A stretch of DNA of 64,000 nucleotides. Source: Mycobacterium sp. PSTR-4-N. Lineage in GTDB: Bacteria; Actinomycetota; Actinomycetes; Mycobacteriales; Mycobacteriaceae. Positions 32,975 to 41,740 of the stretch are shown here, piece by piece. The stretch lies in assembly GCF_022348085.1 (NCBI RefSeq), contig NZ_JAKRFN010000014.1:82319-146318 (forward strand), given 5' to 3'. Under the pieces are notes generated by a model. It searched no databases. It was given only the letters and a program-made list of their open reading frames with translations, and was not told where the DNA came from. How positions within the stretch are numbered: position 1 is the first letter of the stretch; each line of letters begins with the position of its first letter. The position numbers were made by a program, and so were the translations under genes.

Positions 32975-34915
32975 GTGGCAGACAACGGCACCGTGAGTGC
33001 GAGCGCGCCCGGCGCGCCCCGGCAGAAGCTCGAAAAGGTCGTCATCCGCTTCGCCGGCGACTCCGGCGACGGCATGCAGCTCACCGGCGACAGATTCACC
33101 TCGGAAGCGGCCCTGTTCGGCAATGACCTTGCCACCCAACCGAACTACCCCGCCGAGATCCGCGCCCCACAAGGCACACTGCCCGGCGTCTCGTCGTTCC
33201 AGATCCAGATCGCCGACTACGACATCCTCACCGCGGGGGACCGTCCCGACGTGCTGGTGGCGATGAACCCGGCCGCGCTCAAGGCCAACGTCTCCGACCT
33301 GCCCCGCGGTGGTCTGATCATCGCCAACTCCGACGAGTTCACCAAGCGCAACCTCGCGAAGGTCGGCTATGACGCCAACCCGCTCGAGACCGACGAGCTC
33401 TCGGACTACGTGGTCCAGCCCGTGGCGATGACCACGCTGACCCTGGGCGCCGTGGAGTCGATCGGCGCCAGCAAGAAGGACGGTCAGCGAGCCAAGAACA
33501 TGTTCGCGCTCGGCCTGCTGTCGTGGATGTACGGCCGCGAGCTCGAGCACAGCGAAGCCTTCATCCGGGAGAAGTTCGCCCGCAAGCCCGAGGTGGCCGA
33601 GGCCAACGTGCTGGCTCTCAAGGCCGGCTGGAACTACGGCGAGACCACCGAGGCGTTCGGCACCACCTACGAGGTCGCGCCGGCGAAGCTGAAAAGCGGT
33701 GAATACCGGCAGATCTCGGGCAACACCGCGCTGGCGTACGGGATCGTGGCCGCCGGTCAGCTCGCCGATCTGCAGGTGGTGCTCGGCACCTATCCGATCA
33801 CCCCGGCCTCGGACATCCTGCACGAGCTGTCGAAGCACAAGAACTTCAACGTCCTGACATTCCAGGCCGAGGACGAGATCGCCGGCATCGGAGCGGCGAT
33901 CGGCGCGTCCTACGGTGGCGCGATCGGTGTCACCAGCACCTCGGGCCCCGGTATCTCGTTGAAGTCCGAAGCCATCGGCCTGGCCGTGATGACGGAACTG
34001 CCGCTGATCGTCATCGACGTTCAGCGCGGCGGCCCGTCGACCGGCCTGCCCACCAAGACCGAGCAGGCCGACCTGCTGCAGGCCATGTTCGGTCGCAACG
34101 GTGAATCGCCGGTGGCGATCCTGGCTCCCCGCTCGCCGTCGGACTGCTTCGACATCGCGGTGGAGGCGGTGCGCATCGCGATCAACTACCACACGCCGGT
34201 GATGATCCTGTCCGACGGCGCGATCGCCAACGGCTCCGAGCCGTGGCGCATCCCGGACGTGAGTACGTTCACGCCGATCGAGCACACCTTCGCCAAAGAA
34301 GGCGAACCGTTCCAGCCCTACGCGCGCGATCCCGAGACGCTGGCCCGCCAGTTCGCGGTCCCCGGCACCCCGGGGCTGGCGCACCGCATCGGCGGGCTGG
34401 AATCGGCCAACGGGTCGGGAAACATCTCCTACGAGCCCAAGAACCACGACCTGATGGTGCGGCTGCGGCAGGAGAAGGTGGCCGGCATCGACGTCGCCGA
34501 CCTCGAGGTCGACGATCCGACCGGTGACGCCGACCTGCTGATGCTGGGGTGGGGCAGCAGCTACGGACCGATCGGTGAGGCCTGCCGGCGCGCCCGACGC
34601 AAGGGCATCAAGGTCGCCCACGCGCAGCTGCGTCACCTCAACCCGTTCCCGGCCAATCTGGGCGAGGTGCTGGGCCGCTACTCCCGCGTCGTCGTACCCG
34701 AGATGAACCTCGGTCAGCTGGCGCTGCTGCTGCGGGGCCAGTTCCTCGTCGACGTGCAGTCGGTGACCAAGGTGGAGGGAATGGCCTTCCTCGCCGACGA
34801 GGTCGAAGGCATCATCGACGCCGCGCTGGACGGCACACTGGCCGAGAAGGAAGACGAGAAGGCCAAGTTCGCGCGGCTGGCGGCGGCCACTGTAGAGACT
34901 GGAGTGAACGCATGA
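32975..34915 (+). CDS. korA: 2-oxoglutarate:ferredoxin oxidoreductase alpha subunit KorA
   Basis: 646-aa subunit of the CoA-dependent 2-oxoglutarate:ferredoxin oxidoreductase, an alternative to the 2-oxoglutarate dehydrogenase step of the TCA cycle. The N-terminal gamma-type domain (VIRFAGDSGDGMQLTGD) is fused to the alpha/Pyr domain (GTYPITPASDILHEL, TSTSGPGISLKSEA), and a C-terminal transketolase-C domain follows (LLMLGWGSSYGPIGEA). GTG 32975 follows GGAAGG by seven bases; the frame is open to an ATG at 32893 but has no signal there. The stop overlaps korB by four bases. Confidence 0.95.
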   Translation: MADNGTVSASAPGAPRQKLEKVVIRFAGDSGDGMQLTGDRFTSEAALFGNDLATQPNYPAEIRAPQGTLPGVSSFQIQIADYDILTAGDRPDVLVAMNPAALKANVSDLPRGGLIIANSDEFTKRNLAKVGYDANPLETDELSDYVVQPVAMTTLTLGAVESIGASKKDGQRAKNMFALGLLSWMYGRELEHSEAFIREKFARKPEVAEANVLALKAGWNYGETTEAFGTTYEVAPAKLKSGEYRQISGNTALAYGIVAAGQLADLQVVLGTYPITPASDILHELSKHKNFNVLTFQAEDEIAGIGAAIGASYGGAIGVTSTSGPGISLKSEAIGLAVMTELPLIVIDVQRGGPSTGLPTKTEQADLLQAMFGRNGESPVAILAPRSPSDCFDIAVEAVRIAINYHTPVMILSDGAIANGSEPWRIPDVSTFTPIEHTFAKEGEPFQPYARDPETLARQFAVPGTPGLAHRIGGLESANGSGNISYEPKNHDLMVRLRQEKVAGIDVADLEVDDPTGDADLLMLGWGSSYGPIGEACRRARRKGIKVAHAQLRHLNPFPANLGEVLGRYSRVVVPEMNLGQLALLLRGQFLVDVQSVTKVEGMAFLADEVEGIIDAALDGTLAEKEDEKAKFARLAAATVETGVNA

Positions 34916-35988
34916 CCGACGTGATCGGCACCGACCTCGGACTGACACCGTTGACCAAGATGAGCCTGGTCCCGACCACGGACCAGCCGCAGAAGGCCAA
35001 GGACTTCACCAGCGACCAGGAAGTGCGCTGGTGCCCGGGCTGCGGCGACTACGTCATCCTCAACACGATCCGCAACTTCCTGCCCGAGCTGGGGCTCAAG
35101 CGCGAGAACATCGCGTTCGTCAGCGGCATCGGCTGCTCGAGCCGCTTCCCGTACTACCTGGAGACCTACGGATTCCACTCGATCCACGGCCGCGCGCCGA
35201 CGATCGCGACCGGACTGGCGCTGGCGCGCGAGGACCTGTCGGTCTGGGTGGTCACCGGTGACGGCGACGCGCTGTCCATCGGCGGCAATCACCTGATCCA
35301 CGCGCTGCGCCGCAACGTCAACCTGACGATCCTGCTGTTCAACAACCGGATCTACGGCCTCACCAAGGGCCAGTACTCGCCCACCTCCGAGGTCGGCAAG
35401 GTCACCAAGTCGACGCCGATGGGCTCGCTGGACTACCCCTTCAATCCCGTGTCGCTGGCGCTGGGTGCGGAGGCCACGTTCGTCGGGCGCGCTCTCGACT
35501 CCGACCGGAAGGGCCTCTCCGAGGTGCTGCGCGGTGCGGCCGAGCATCGGGGCGCGGCGCTGGTCGAGATCATGCAGGACTGCCCGATCTTCAACGACGG
35601 GTCCTTCGACGCTCTCCGGAAGGAGGGCGCGGAGGAGCGGCTGATCAACCTGCGCCACGGCGAGCCGATCACGTTCGGCAGCGACGGCGAGTACTGCGTG
35701 GTCAAGTCCGGCTTCGGGCTCGAGGTCGCCAAGACCGCCGATGTCGCGGCCGATCAGATCGTGGTGCACGACGCGGAGCTCGACGACCCGGCGTATGCGT
35801 TCGCGCTGTCGCGGCTGTCCGAGCAGAACCTCGACCACATGGTGATGGGCATCTTCCGCAAGGTCAGCAAGCCGACCTATGACGATGCCGCACGCCAGCA
35901 GGTCGCAGCTGCACGTGAGGCCCGCGCGCACGACACCGCGGCGCTGCAGGCGCTGCTGCGCGGCAAGGACACCTGGTCGGTCGACTGA
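34912..35988 (+). CDS. korB: 2-oxoglutarate:ferredoxin oxidoreductase beta subunit KorB
   Basis: 358-aa thiamine-diphosphate and iron-sulfur subunit. CPGCGDY near residue 41 and GCSS near 70 supply cluster cysteines. VVTGDGDALSIGGNH near residue 115 through NNRIYGLTKGQ is the ThDP-magnesium motif. YSPTS follows, as in 2-oxoacid-specific members. Coupled to korA through an ATGA overlap. The KorAB pair is reported to support CO2-linked metabolism in M. tuberculosis. Confidence 0.96.
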   Translation: MTDVIGTDLGLTPLTKMSLVPTTDQPQKAKDFTSDQEVRWCPGCGDYVILNTIRNFLPELGLKRENIAFVSGIGCSSRFPYYLETYGFHSIHGRAPTIATGLALAREDLSVWVVTGDGDALSIGGNHLIHALRRNVNLTILLFNNRIYGLTKGQYSPTSEVGKVTKSTPMGSLDYPFNPVSLALGAEATFVGRALDSDRKGLSEVLRGAAEHRGAALVEIMQDCPIFNDGSFDALRKEGAEERLINLRHGEPITFGSDGEYCVVKSGFGLEVAKTADVAADQIVVHDAELDDPAYAFALSRLSEQNLDHMVMGIFRKVSKPTYDDAARQQVAAAREARAHDTAALQALLRGKDTWSVD

Positions 35989-36034
35989 CCGTTCTTCGGG
36001 CATCTGCCCGCCATGCTGAGCTAACGTCAGCAGT

Positions 36035-36649
36035 GTGACGTCACCGCTGCCGTTGGCCGCTGTCATCCTCGCGGGGGGCGCGTCCCGCCGCATGGGCCGG
36101 GACAAGGCTGCCGTTCCCGTCAGCGGTCCCGACGGAGAGACCACGCTGCTGCAGCGCATGGTGTCGATCGTGAGCAGCCGTTGCGCACCGGTATTCGTCA
36201 TCGCCGCGCCGGGTCAGGCGTTGCCCGAGGTGGACGCCACAGTGGTGCGTGACGAGGTCCGCGGGGTGGGCCCGCTGCTGGCCACCGGGCGGGGCCTGCG
36301 GGCGGCGGCGGAGGCGGGCCTCGGGCACGCGTTCGTGTGCGCGGTGGACATGCCGGAGCTGACGGTCGCGATCATCGACACGCTCGCCGGTCCCGCCCAG
36401 CGGCTCGGTGTCGACGTCGTGCTGCCATGGGACGGTCGGGACCACTATCTGGCGGGCATCTACCGGACGGGGCTGCACGACGCGGTCGATGAGTTGATCA
36501 GGTCCGGGCAGCGCAGCATGCGTGCGCTCGTCGATGCGGTGGACACGCAGCGGATCGTCATGGCCGAGCAGGTGGCGCTGACCAACGTCAACACCGAAGC
36601 CGACCTGTCGGCATTGGTTCCGCCGAAATTCTCGCAGCGAATTCACTGA
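36035..36649 (+). CDS. mobA: molybdenum cofactor guanylyltransferase MobA
   Basis: 204-aa nucleotidyltransferase attaching GMP to molybdopterin to give the MGD cofactor used by formate dehydrogenase and nitrate reductase. The signature LAGGASRRMGRDKA lies near residue 13, with VCAVDMPEL as the metal-Asp motif near 108 and VLPWDGRDHYLAGIYR further on. GTG start. The korA-korB-mobA order is as in M. tuberculosis; the link with fdhD (12.9 kb) is that both serve molybdoenzymes. Confidence 0.92.
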   Translation: MTSPLPLAAVILAGGASRRMGRDKAAVPVSGPDGETTLLQRMVSIVSSRCAPVFVIAAPGQALPEVDATVVRDEVRGVGPLLATGRGLRAAAEAGLGHAFVCAVDMPELTVAIIDTLAGPAQRLGVDVVLPWDGRDHYLAGIYRTGLHDAVDELIRSGQRSMRALVDAVDTQRIVMAEQVALTNVNTEADLSALVPPKFSQRIH

Positions 36650-37494
36650 GATATTCCCGCAATTCTTTCGGCAAGAATACGAATTCGCGGTATGCAATTC
36701 GCACGCCGAGTTCAGCGAATGCGTAGGAATCATCGTCGATGGGTACGGTCTGACGACGTCGGCGACGTTCGCGGTGCTGTCTCGAAAAGCGTTGTGCTGC
36801 AGCAGTGTTGCGGTGGAGGCCGATGAAAGTGTCTTCTGTGGGCCACTATTGAGGTGCACTAAGTACCCGCCCACCGGCGGCCCGCCGTTGCCTGCCGACA
36901 CGGTCATCTCGAGTAAAAGTCGTGACTCTCTAGAATGGTTTCTCTTCAACTCGTTTTCGGTTGTGCCGCAGCCATATCCGTGCCGCGGCCACGGCGCGAA
37001 GACGCCGAGGCGCGGTCGCGTACTGTGCTCTCGCCATAGGGCACGACGGCTGCCGGAGGGGAGGTCGAGCCGGGGTGTCGGGGGTCACAAAATCGCCGTG
37101 ATTTGGCTCACCTGCACGACTTCTCGCGCAGTCTCCGACGCCGGCGTCAAACGTCGCCGCGACCAGCACGGACTCTCGAATATGGCGTCGTGATCGTTTC
37201 GTGATCTGACGGCAATTCGGCCGTCACCCGAGATGACTTTGCATAGCCGTCTTTGTACGGTCCCAAACAGCTTCTGAACGGAGCTCATAACTCAAAACCA
37301 CGAACCAGCGTGTGTGGGCCACGAGAGGCGCATCAGCCTCCGCCGGCGCCGGACATCTCCGGCGAGATCGACCCGATCTCCTTCAGTCGCACCTGACCGA
37401 GACGGTGTGACCCGACAATCCCCGCCTGCAACAGGCAGCACGGCCGTGCGTCCGCATGGCCTGTTTCGGCGCGCGCTAGGCGAAAGGACGAAAG
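36650..37494. other. 845-bp region without a supported gene
   Basis: Open frames here (the longest about 139 codons) lack coding character, ribosome-binding sites and recognisable products. 36650-36960 is visibly AT-richer than its surroundings and may be a remnant of lost genes. The distal part holds a CRP-type site (37097-37112) and a ~380-nt leader before the first rpf gene. Confidence 0.55.
37097..37112. promoter_or_regulatory. rpfE: CRP-type site upstream of first rpf gene
   Basis: CGTGATTTGGCTCACC contains a perfect GTGA-N6-TCAC palindrome, the mycobacterial CRP (Rv3676) core. It lies 383 bp before the rpf start. Rv3676 is known to control rpfA in M. tuberculosis; control here is inferred. 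Confidence 0.5.
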
Positions 37495-37830
37495 TTGAAG
37501 AACATCCGCAAGACGTTTGGGCTGGCCAGCATTGCCGGCGCGCTCGCCGTGGCACCCATGGCGGCAGTCACGGGCTTTGGGGCCGGAACCGCGAATGCGG
37601 ACAGCGTCAACTGGGATGCCGTCGCGGCCTGCGAGTCGGGCGGCAACTGGGCCATCAACACCGGTAACGGGTACTACGGCGGCCTGCAGTTCACGATGAG
37701 CACCTGGAAGGCCAACGGCGGCACCGGCTCGCCGCACGGCGCCAGCCGCGAAGAGCAGATCCGCGTGGCCGAGAACGTGCTGCGCTCGCAGGGCATCGGC
37801 GCGTGGCCGGTGTGCGGTCGCCGCGGCTGA
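37495..37830 (+). CDS. rpfE: resuscitation-promoting factor, RpfE-like, linker-less
   Basis: 111-aa secreted lysozyme-fold muralytic enzyme that promotes regrowth of dormant cells. A signal peptide ends TANA-DS; the Rpf domain then fills the rest: SVNWDAVAACESGGNW with catalytic Glu47, Cys46 and Cys107 for the disulfide, and the C-terminus AWPVCGRRG as in M. tuberculosis RpfE. The long Pro/Ala-rich linker of M. tuberculosis RpfE is absent. TTG start follows AAAGGACGAAAG. Position after mobA supports the RpfE assignment. A strong terminator follows 20 bp downstream. Confidence 0.9.
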   Translation: MKNIRKTFGLASIAGALAVAPMAAVTGFGAGTANADSVNWDAVAACESGGNWAINTGNGYYGGLQFTMSTWKANGGTGSPHGASREEQIRVAENVLRSQGIGAWPVCGRRG

Positions 37831-37850
37831 CCCCTTTAGCACGCTTCGCG

Positions 37851-37889
37851 CGAGGCGGTGTCGACTTCGGTCGACACCGCCTCGTTTTT
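37851..37889 (+). terminator. intrinsic terminator with UUCG tetraloop
   Basis: Perfect 15-bp stem (37851-37865 with 37870-37884), TTCG loop at 37866-37869, and TTTTT at 37885-37889. Such canonical terminators are uncommon in mycobacteria. It separates transcription of the two rpf genes. Confidence 0.92.
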
Positions 37890-37956
37890 CTCAGCTTTCT
37901 CACAGGTCTCTTACACCAGTTAAGTAACGTCTAAAACTTCATTCCCATCGGTAACA

Positions 37957-37972
37957 GGTGATGTTCGTCACC
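37957..37972. promoter_or_regulatory. CRP-type site upstream of second rpf gene
   Basis: GGTGATGTTCGTCACC has the perfect GTGA-N6-TCAC core extended to GGTGA/TCACC, 83 bp before the second rpf start and just after an AT-rich promoter-like stretch (37905-37945). A second, independent copy of the motif seen before the first rpf gene. Confidence 0.55.
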
Positions 37973-38054
37973 CGACAGACCAGACAGCCGCAGCGTGAGA
38001 CGCCTTCGTCGCATGCGGGCCTTGAGTCACAACGGTCGGGGAAGGACCGCAGAA

Positions 38055-38561
38055 ATGAACGTTCGCTCGCTTGTCAGCAAGGGCCTGATGGCCGCCGCGC
38101 TCTCCGGAGCCTTCGCCGCCGTGCCGATGGCTCTCGACGGCGCCACCGCGACGGCACACGCCGACTCGGTCAATTGGGACGCCATCGCGCAATGCGAGTC
38201 GGGCGGCAACTGGAGCATCAACACGGGCAACGGGCACTACGGCGGCCTGCAGTTCAAGCAGGCCACCTGGAGCTCCAACGGCGGCACCGGCAGCCCGGCG
38301 ACGGCGTCGCGCGCCGAGCAGATCCGCGTCGCGGAGAACGTGCTGCAGAGCCAGGGCCTGGCGGCGTGGCCCAAGTGCGGTGCGGCGGGCATGCAGGCCG
38401 CGCAGGTGTGGGGCAAGACCCCGGCGCCGGCCACCGCTGCGCCGGCCACCGTGCCCGTGGCGGCCAAAGGCTGCGCGAACCTCCCGACGTCCGCCCTCGG
38501 CGGCTTCCTGAACCTGCAGAAGATGTGCTCGGCGTTCCTCACTCCGCGCGCAGGGCGCTGA
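38055..38561 (+). CDS. second resuscitation-promoting factor with Cys-containing C-terminal extension
   Basis: 168-aa secreted Rpf. Signal peptide to TAHA-DS, Rpf domain residues 38-110 (SVNWDAIAQCESGGNWSI with Glu48; Cys47/Cys108), then a Pro/Ala linker and a short tail containing Cys140 and Cys158 that may form another disulfide. The catalytic core is very similar to the preceding gene, so this is probably a tandem duplicate or RpfC/RpfE-type paralogue. ATG 38055 follows GAAGGA; an in-frame upstream start would spoil the signal peptide. Convergent with the monooxygenase gene, 6 bp apart. Confidence 0.9.
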   Translation: MNVRSLVSKGLMAAALSGAFAAVPMALDGATATAHADSVNWDAIAQCESGGNWSINTGNGHYGGLQFKQATWSSNGGTGSPATASRAEQIRVAENVLQSQGLAAWPKCGAAGMQAAQVWGKTPAPATAAPATVPVAAKGCANLPTSALGGFLNLQKMCSAFLTPRAGR

Positions 38562-38567
38562 GCCGTC

Positions 38568-39719
38568 TCACCTCAGCGGTACGGCGAACGCCGACCGCGC
38601 CGCGATCGAGGCCAGATGCGCGCTCACGAAGCGCTCGGGTAGCAGCGCCGTACCCCAGCTCGCGGCCGCGCCCAGCGCGGCGGGCCGCGCGTTCAGCACA
38701 CGTCCGATGGCTGCCGCCTCGAACACCAGCGCGCGCACCCGGCGTCGGCGAAACGCCGCGAACGCGCTGAACGCGCTCGCCAGATCCGACTCCTGTGCCA
38801 CGCACCGCGCCAGCACGGCCGCGTCTTCGATTCCCTGACAGCCGCCCTGCCCGAGATGCGGCCGCATCGGGTGCGCCGCATCGCCGACGATGACCACCGG
38901 CCCGCGGGACCAGTGTCGCGGCGCCGCGCGGTCGTAGAGGTCGTTGCGAAGCAGATTCTCCGGCGCTGTTGCCGCCAGCAGCTGCGGGACCGGCGCGGCC
39001 CATCCCGACAGCAGACGACCCAGATGGGCGTGTTCACCGTCCGGGGCGTGCCCGCCCTCCGGCGTCCGCTCGGTCGCGAACCAATACGTGTGCTCGGTGT
39101 CCAACGGCACGTGACCGACCTGAACGCCCGGCCCGAGCGTCTCGCCGGCCACATCCGGGTCCAACGGGATGTCGGCGACACCCCGCCACGCGGTGTAGCC
39201 GACATAGCGGCTCGACAGTTCGCCGTTGAGGGTGCTCGCCACCACCGAGCGGACACCGTCGGCGCCGATCACCGCGTCGGCGGCGAGGACATCACCGTCG
39301 GTCGTCGCGACCTGCACGCCCGACCCGGTCGTCGACACCGTCATCACCGATGCCCCGGTCACCACCGCACCCACCGGCAGTGCCGCGGCCAGCAGGCCGG
39401 TCAGCGTCGACCTGCGCACCACGACCAGTGGTTCCCCGAGTGCGGTGACCATGCGCTCGCCGGCCGGTCGTCGTAACCACCGCCCGCTGCGCCAGCGGAT
39501 CGCGCCTGCGGTGACGCGGCCGCCCGCGTCGCGAACCGCGTCGCCCATCCCGATGTCGTCGAACGCGGCCAGCGCGTTGGGCCAGATGCTGATTCCCGTG
39601 CCGGCCCCGACGTCCGTTCGCTGCTCGAGCACCAGGACCTCGTGACCGTCGCGGTTCAGCGCGACGGCGCTCGCCAGTCCGGCGATGCCGGCCCCGACGA
39701 CGATGAACCGCTCTGACAC
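38568..39719 (-). CDS. FAD-dependent monooxygenase
   Basis: 383-aa class A flavoprotein hydroxylase (salicylate-hydroxylase/UbiH-like). VGAGIAGLASAVAL near residue 8 binds ADP, DAVIGADGVRSVV near residue 150 is the DG motif, and VIVGDAAHPMRPHLGQGGCQ near 285 contacts flavin ribityl. No N-terminal export signal. Substrate unknown; aromatic or terpenoid hydroxylation is typical of the family. Confidence 0.87.
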   Translation of the reverse strand: MSERFIVVGAGIAGLASAVALNRDGHEVLVLEQRTDVGAGTGISIWPNALAAFDDIGMGDAVRDAGGRVTAGAIRWRSGRWLRRPAGERMVTALGEPLVVVRRSTLTGLLAAALPVGAVVTGASVMTVSTTGSGVQVATTDGDVLAADAVIGADGVRSVVASTLNGELSSRYVGYTAWRGVADIPLDPDVAGETLGPGVQVGHVPLDTEHTYWFATERTPEGGHAPDGEHAHLGRLLSGWAAPVPQLLAATAPENLLRNDLYDRAAPRHWSRGPVVIVGDAAHPMRPHLGQGGCQGIEDAAVLARCVAQESDLASAFSAFAAFRRRRVRALVFEAAAIGRVLNARPAALGAAASWGTALLPERFVSAHLASIAARSAFAVPLR

Positions 39720-39758
39720 GACCTGACCCTAGTCGCCGGCTGTGTTACGAAAGTGGGC

Positions 39759-41729
39759 ATGGCCCCCGATTCGCCGTTCGACGATCTGGACACGTATCTG
39801 TCACTGCCCCGAGTGGGCGGTCTGGCGATCACGCCCGACGGGTCACGCGTCGTCACGACGGTGTCCGAGCTCAGCGACGATCGCACCGAATTCGTCTCGG
39901 CGATCTGGGAATTGGACCCCGCCGGCACCGCGCCGGCGCGCCGGATCACCCGCGGCCGCACCGGCGAAACGGCGCCGGCGCTCACCCCGGACGGCGATCT
40001 GCTGTTCCTCGCGTCGAGGGACACCGCCAAGGACGACAAGCCGCCCAAGGCGCTGTGGCGCCTGCCGGTGGCCGGGGGAGAGGCGACCCGGATCGCAGCC
40101 TTTCCCGGCGGAGTCGATGCCGCGGCGGTGGCACGTGGCGGCGATGCCACCGTCGTCACGGCACCCGTTCTGCGCTCCGCGCGAGACGTCGACGACGACC
40201 GCAGACTGCGCGACGCGCGCATGACAGCCAAGATCTCGGCCGTGCTGCACACCGGATATCCGGTGCGCCACTGGGATCACGACCTCGGACCCGACCAGCC
40301 TCACCTGTTCATCGACAACCGAGACCTGACTCCAGACCCCGGGAATGCGTTGCGCGACGCGCACATCGACGTCAGCGCGGACGGCACCTTCGTCGTCACG
40401 ACCTGGCAGGTCCCCGCGCCGGCAGCGGCGGTGCGAACGACATTGGTACGTATCGACGTCGCGACCGGGGAACGCACCACGCTGGTCGATGATCCCGACG
40501 CCGACCTCGGGATGCCGGCGATCTCACCGGACGGCTCGGAATTGGCTTTCACCCGCGAGACGTTCTCGACGCCGACGCAGGCGCCGCGAATCACGCTGTG
40601 GCTGCTGCGCTTCGGGTCGCCGCCGACAGAACTCACCGGCGACTGGGACCGATGGCCGACATCGGTCGCGTGGGCACCCGACGGCGCGGCGCTGATCGTG
40701 ACGGCCGATCAGGCCGGGCGCGGACCGATCTTCACCGTCGACGTGTCGACCTCCGCCACCCAGCCGCTGGTCGACGACGACTTCACCTACACCGACGTGC
40801 GGGTGACCACGACCGGTGCGGTGTTCGCGCTGCGCAGTTCCTATGTCGCGCCGCCGCATCCGGTGCGCATCGATCCCGACGGCAGCGTGACCGTGCTGTC
40901 CTGTGTCGAGCTGCCGGTGCTGCCGGGCACCCTGACCGAGGTGACCGCCACCGCCCAGGACGGGGTACCCGTGCGATCCTGGCTGGCGCTGCCCCGCGGC
41001 GAGGACGCGGCACCGTTGGTGCTGTGGATCCATGGCGGACCGCTGGCGAGCTGGAACGCCTGGCACTGGCGCTGGAATCCGTGGCTGATGGTGGCCCGCG
41101 GATACGCGGTGCTGCTGCCCGACCCCGCGCTGTCCACCGGCTACGGTCAAGACTTCATCCAACGTGGTTGGGGAGCATGGGGATTCGCCCCGTACACCGA
41201 CCTCATGGCGGCCACCGACGCCGCATGCGAGCACCCCGGGGTCGATGCGACGCGGACCGCGGCCATGGGTGGTTCCTTCGGCGGGTACATGGCCAACTGG
41301 ATCGCCGGCCACACCGACAGGTTCGCCGCGATCGTCACTCACGCCAGCCTCTGGGCACTGGACCAGTTCGGTGGGACCACCGACGGCGGTTACTGGTGGT
41401 CACGTGAGATGACCCCGGAGATGACCGCCGCGAACTCGCCCCACCGGTTCGTCTCCGACATCGTGACGCCGATGCTGGTCATCCACGGCGATCGGGACTA
41501 TCGCGTGCCCATCGGAGAGGCGCTGCGACTCTGGTACGAGCTGCTCAGCTCGTCGGGTCTGCCCGCGGCCGAGGACGGCACCACCGAGCACCGCTTCCTT
41601 TATTTCCCGTCGGAGAACCACTGGGTGTTGAGCCCGTCGCACGCCACCCTCTGGTACGAGGTGGTGTTCGCATTCCTGTCCCGTCACGTCCTCGGGCAGG
41701 ACACCGACCTGCCCGAAACCCTCGGGTAG
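39759..41729 (+). CDS. S9-family prolyl oligopeptidase / acylaminoacyl peptidase
   Basis: 656-aa serine peptidase with an N-terminal beta-propeller (WD40-like TolB repeats, residues ~1-390: RVGGLAITPDGSRVVTTV, GMPAISPDGSELAFTRE) and a C-terminal alpha/beta hydrolase. Catalytic Ser506 lies in AMGGSFGGYMANW, with Asp in IHGDRDYRVPI and His in FPSENHWVL. No signal peptide, so probably cytosolic peptide turnover. ATG 39759 preferred; a GTG two codons earlier is possible. Its stop is 11 bp before the next gene. Confidence 0.9.
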   Translation: MAPDSPFDDLDTYLSLPRVGGLAITPDGSRVVTTVSELSDDRTEFVSAIWELDPAGTAPARRITRGRTGETAPALTPDGDLLFLASRDTAKDDKPPKALWRLPVAGGEATRIAAFPGGVDAAAVARGGDATVVTAPVLRSARDVDDDRRLRDARMTAKISAVLHTGYPVRHWDHDLGPDQPHLFIDNRDLTPDPGNALRDAHIDVSADGTFVVTTWQVPAPAAAVRTTLVRIDVATGERTTLVDDPDADLGMPAISPDGSELAFTRETFSTPTQAPRITLWLLRFGSPPTELTGDWDRWPTSVAWAPDGAALIVTADQAGRGPIFTVDVSTSATQPLVDDDFTYTDVRVTTTGAVFALRSSYVAPPHPVRIDPDGSVTVLSCVELPVLPGTLTEVTATAQDGVPVRSWLALPRGEDAAPLVLWIHGGPLASWNAWHWRWNPWLMVARGYAVLLPDPALSTGYGQDFIQRGWGAWGFAPYTDLMAATDAACEHPGVDATRTAAMGGSFGGYMANWIAGHTDRFAAIVTHASLWALDQFGGTTDGGYWWSREMTPEMTAANSPHRFVSDIVTPMLVIHGDRDYRVPIGEALRLWYELLSSSGLPAAEDGTTEHRFLYFPSENHWVLSPSHATLWYEVVFAFLSRHVLGQDTDLPETLG

Positions 41730-41740
41730 CGTCGGGCGAC

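Noticed and set aside
32639..34948. 769-codon open frame opposite korA
   Set aside because: Shadow of a highly conserved gene in GC-rich DNA; no ribosome-binding site or recognisable domain.
36774..37193. 139-codon open frame between mobA and rpf
   Set aside because: No start signal, codon use and composition unlike coding DNA here, and no recognisable motif.
37113..38054. ydaO (c-di-AMP) riboswitch before the rpf genes
   Set aside because: Actinobacterial rpf genes often carry one and the leader is long, but I could not find the conserved core segments in the right order. A covariance-model search (Rfam ydaO-yuaA) would decide.
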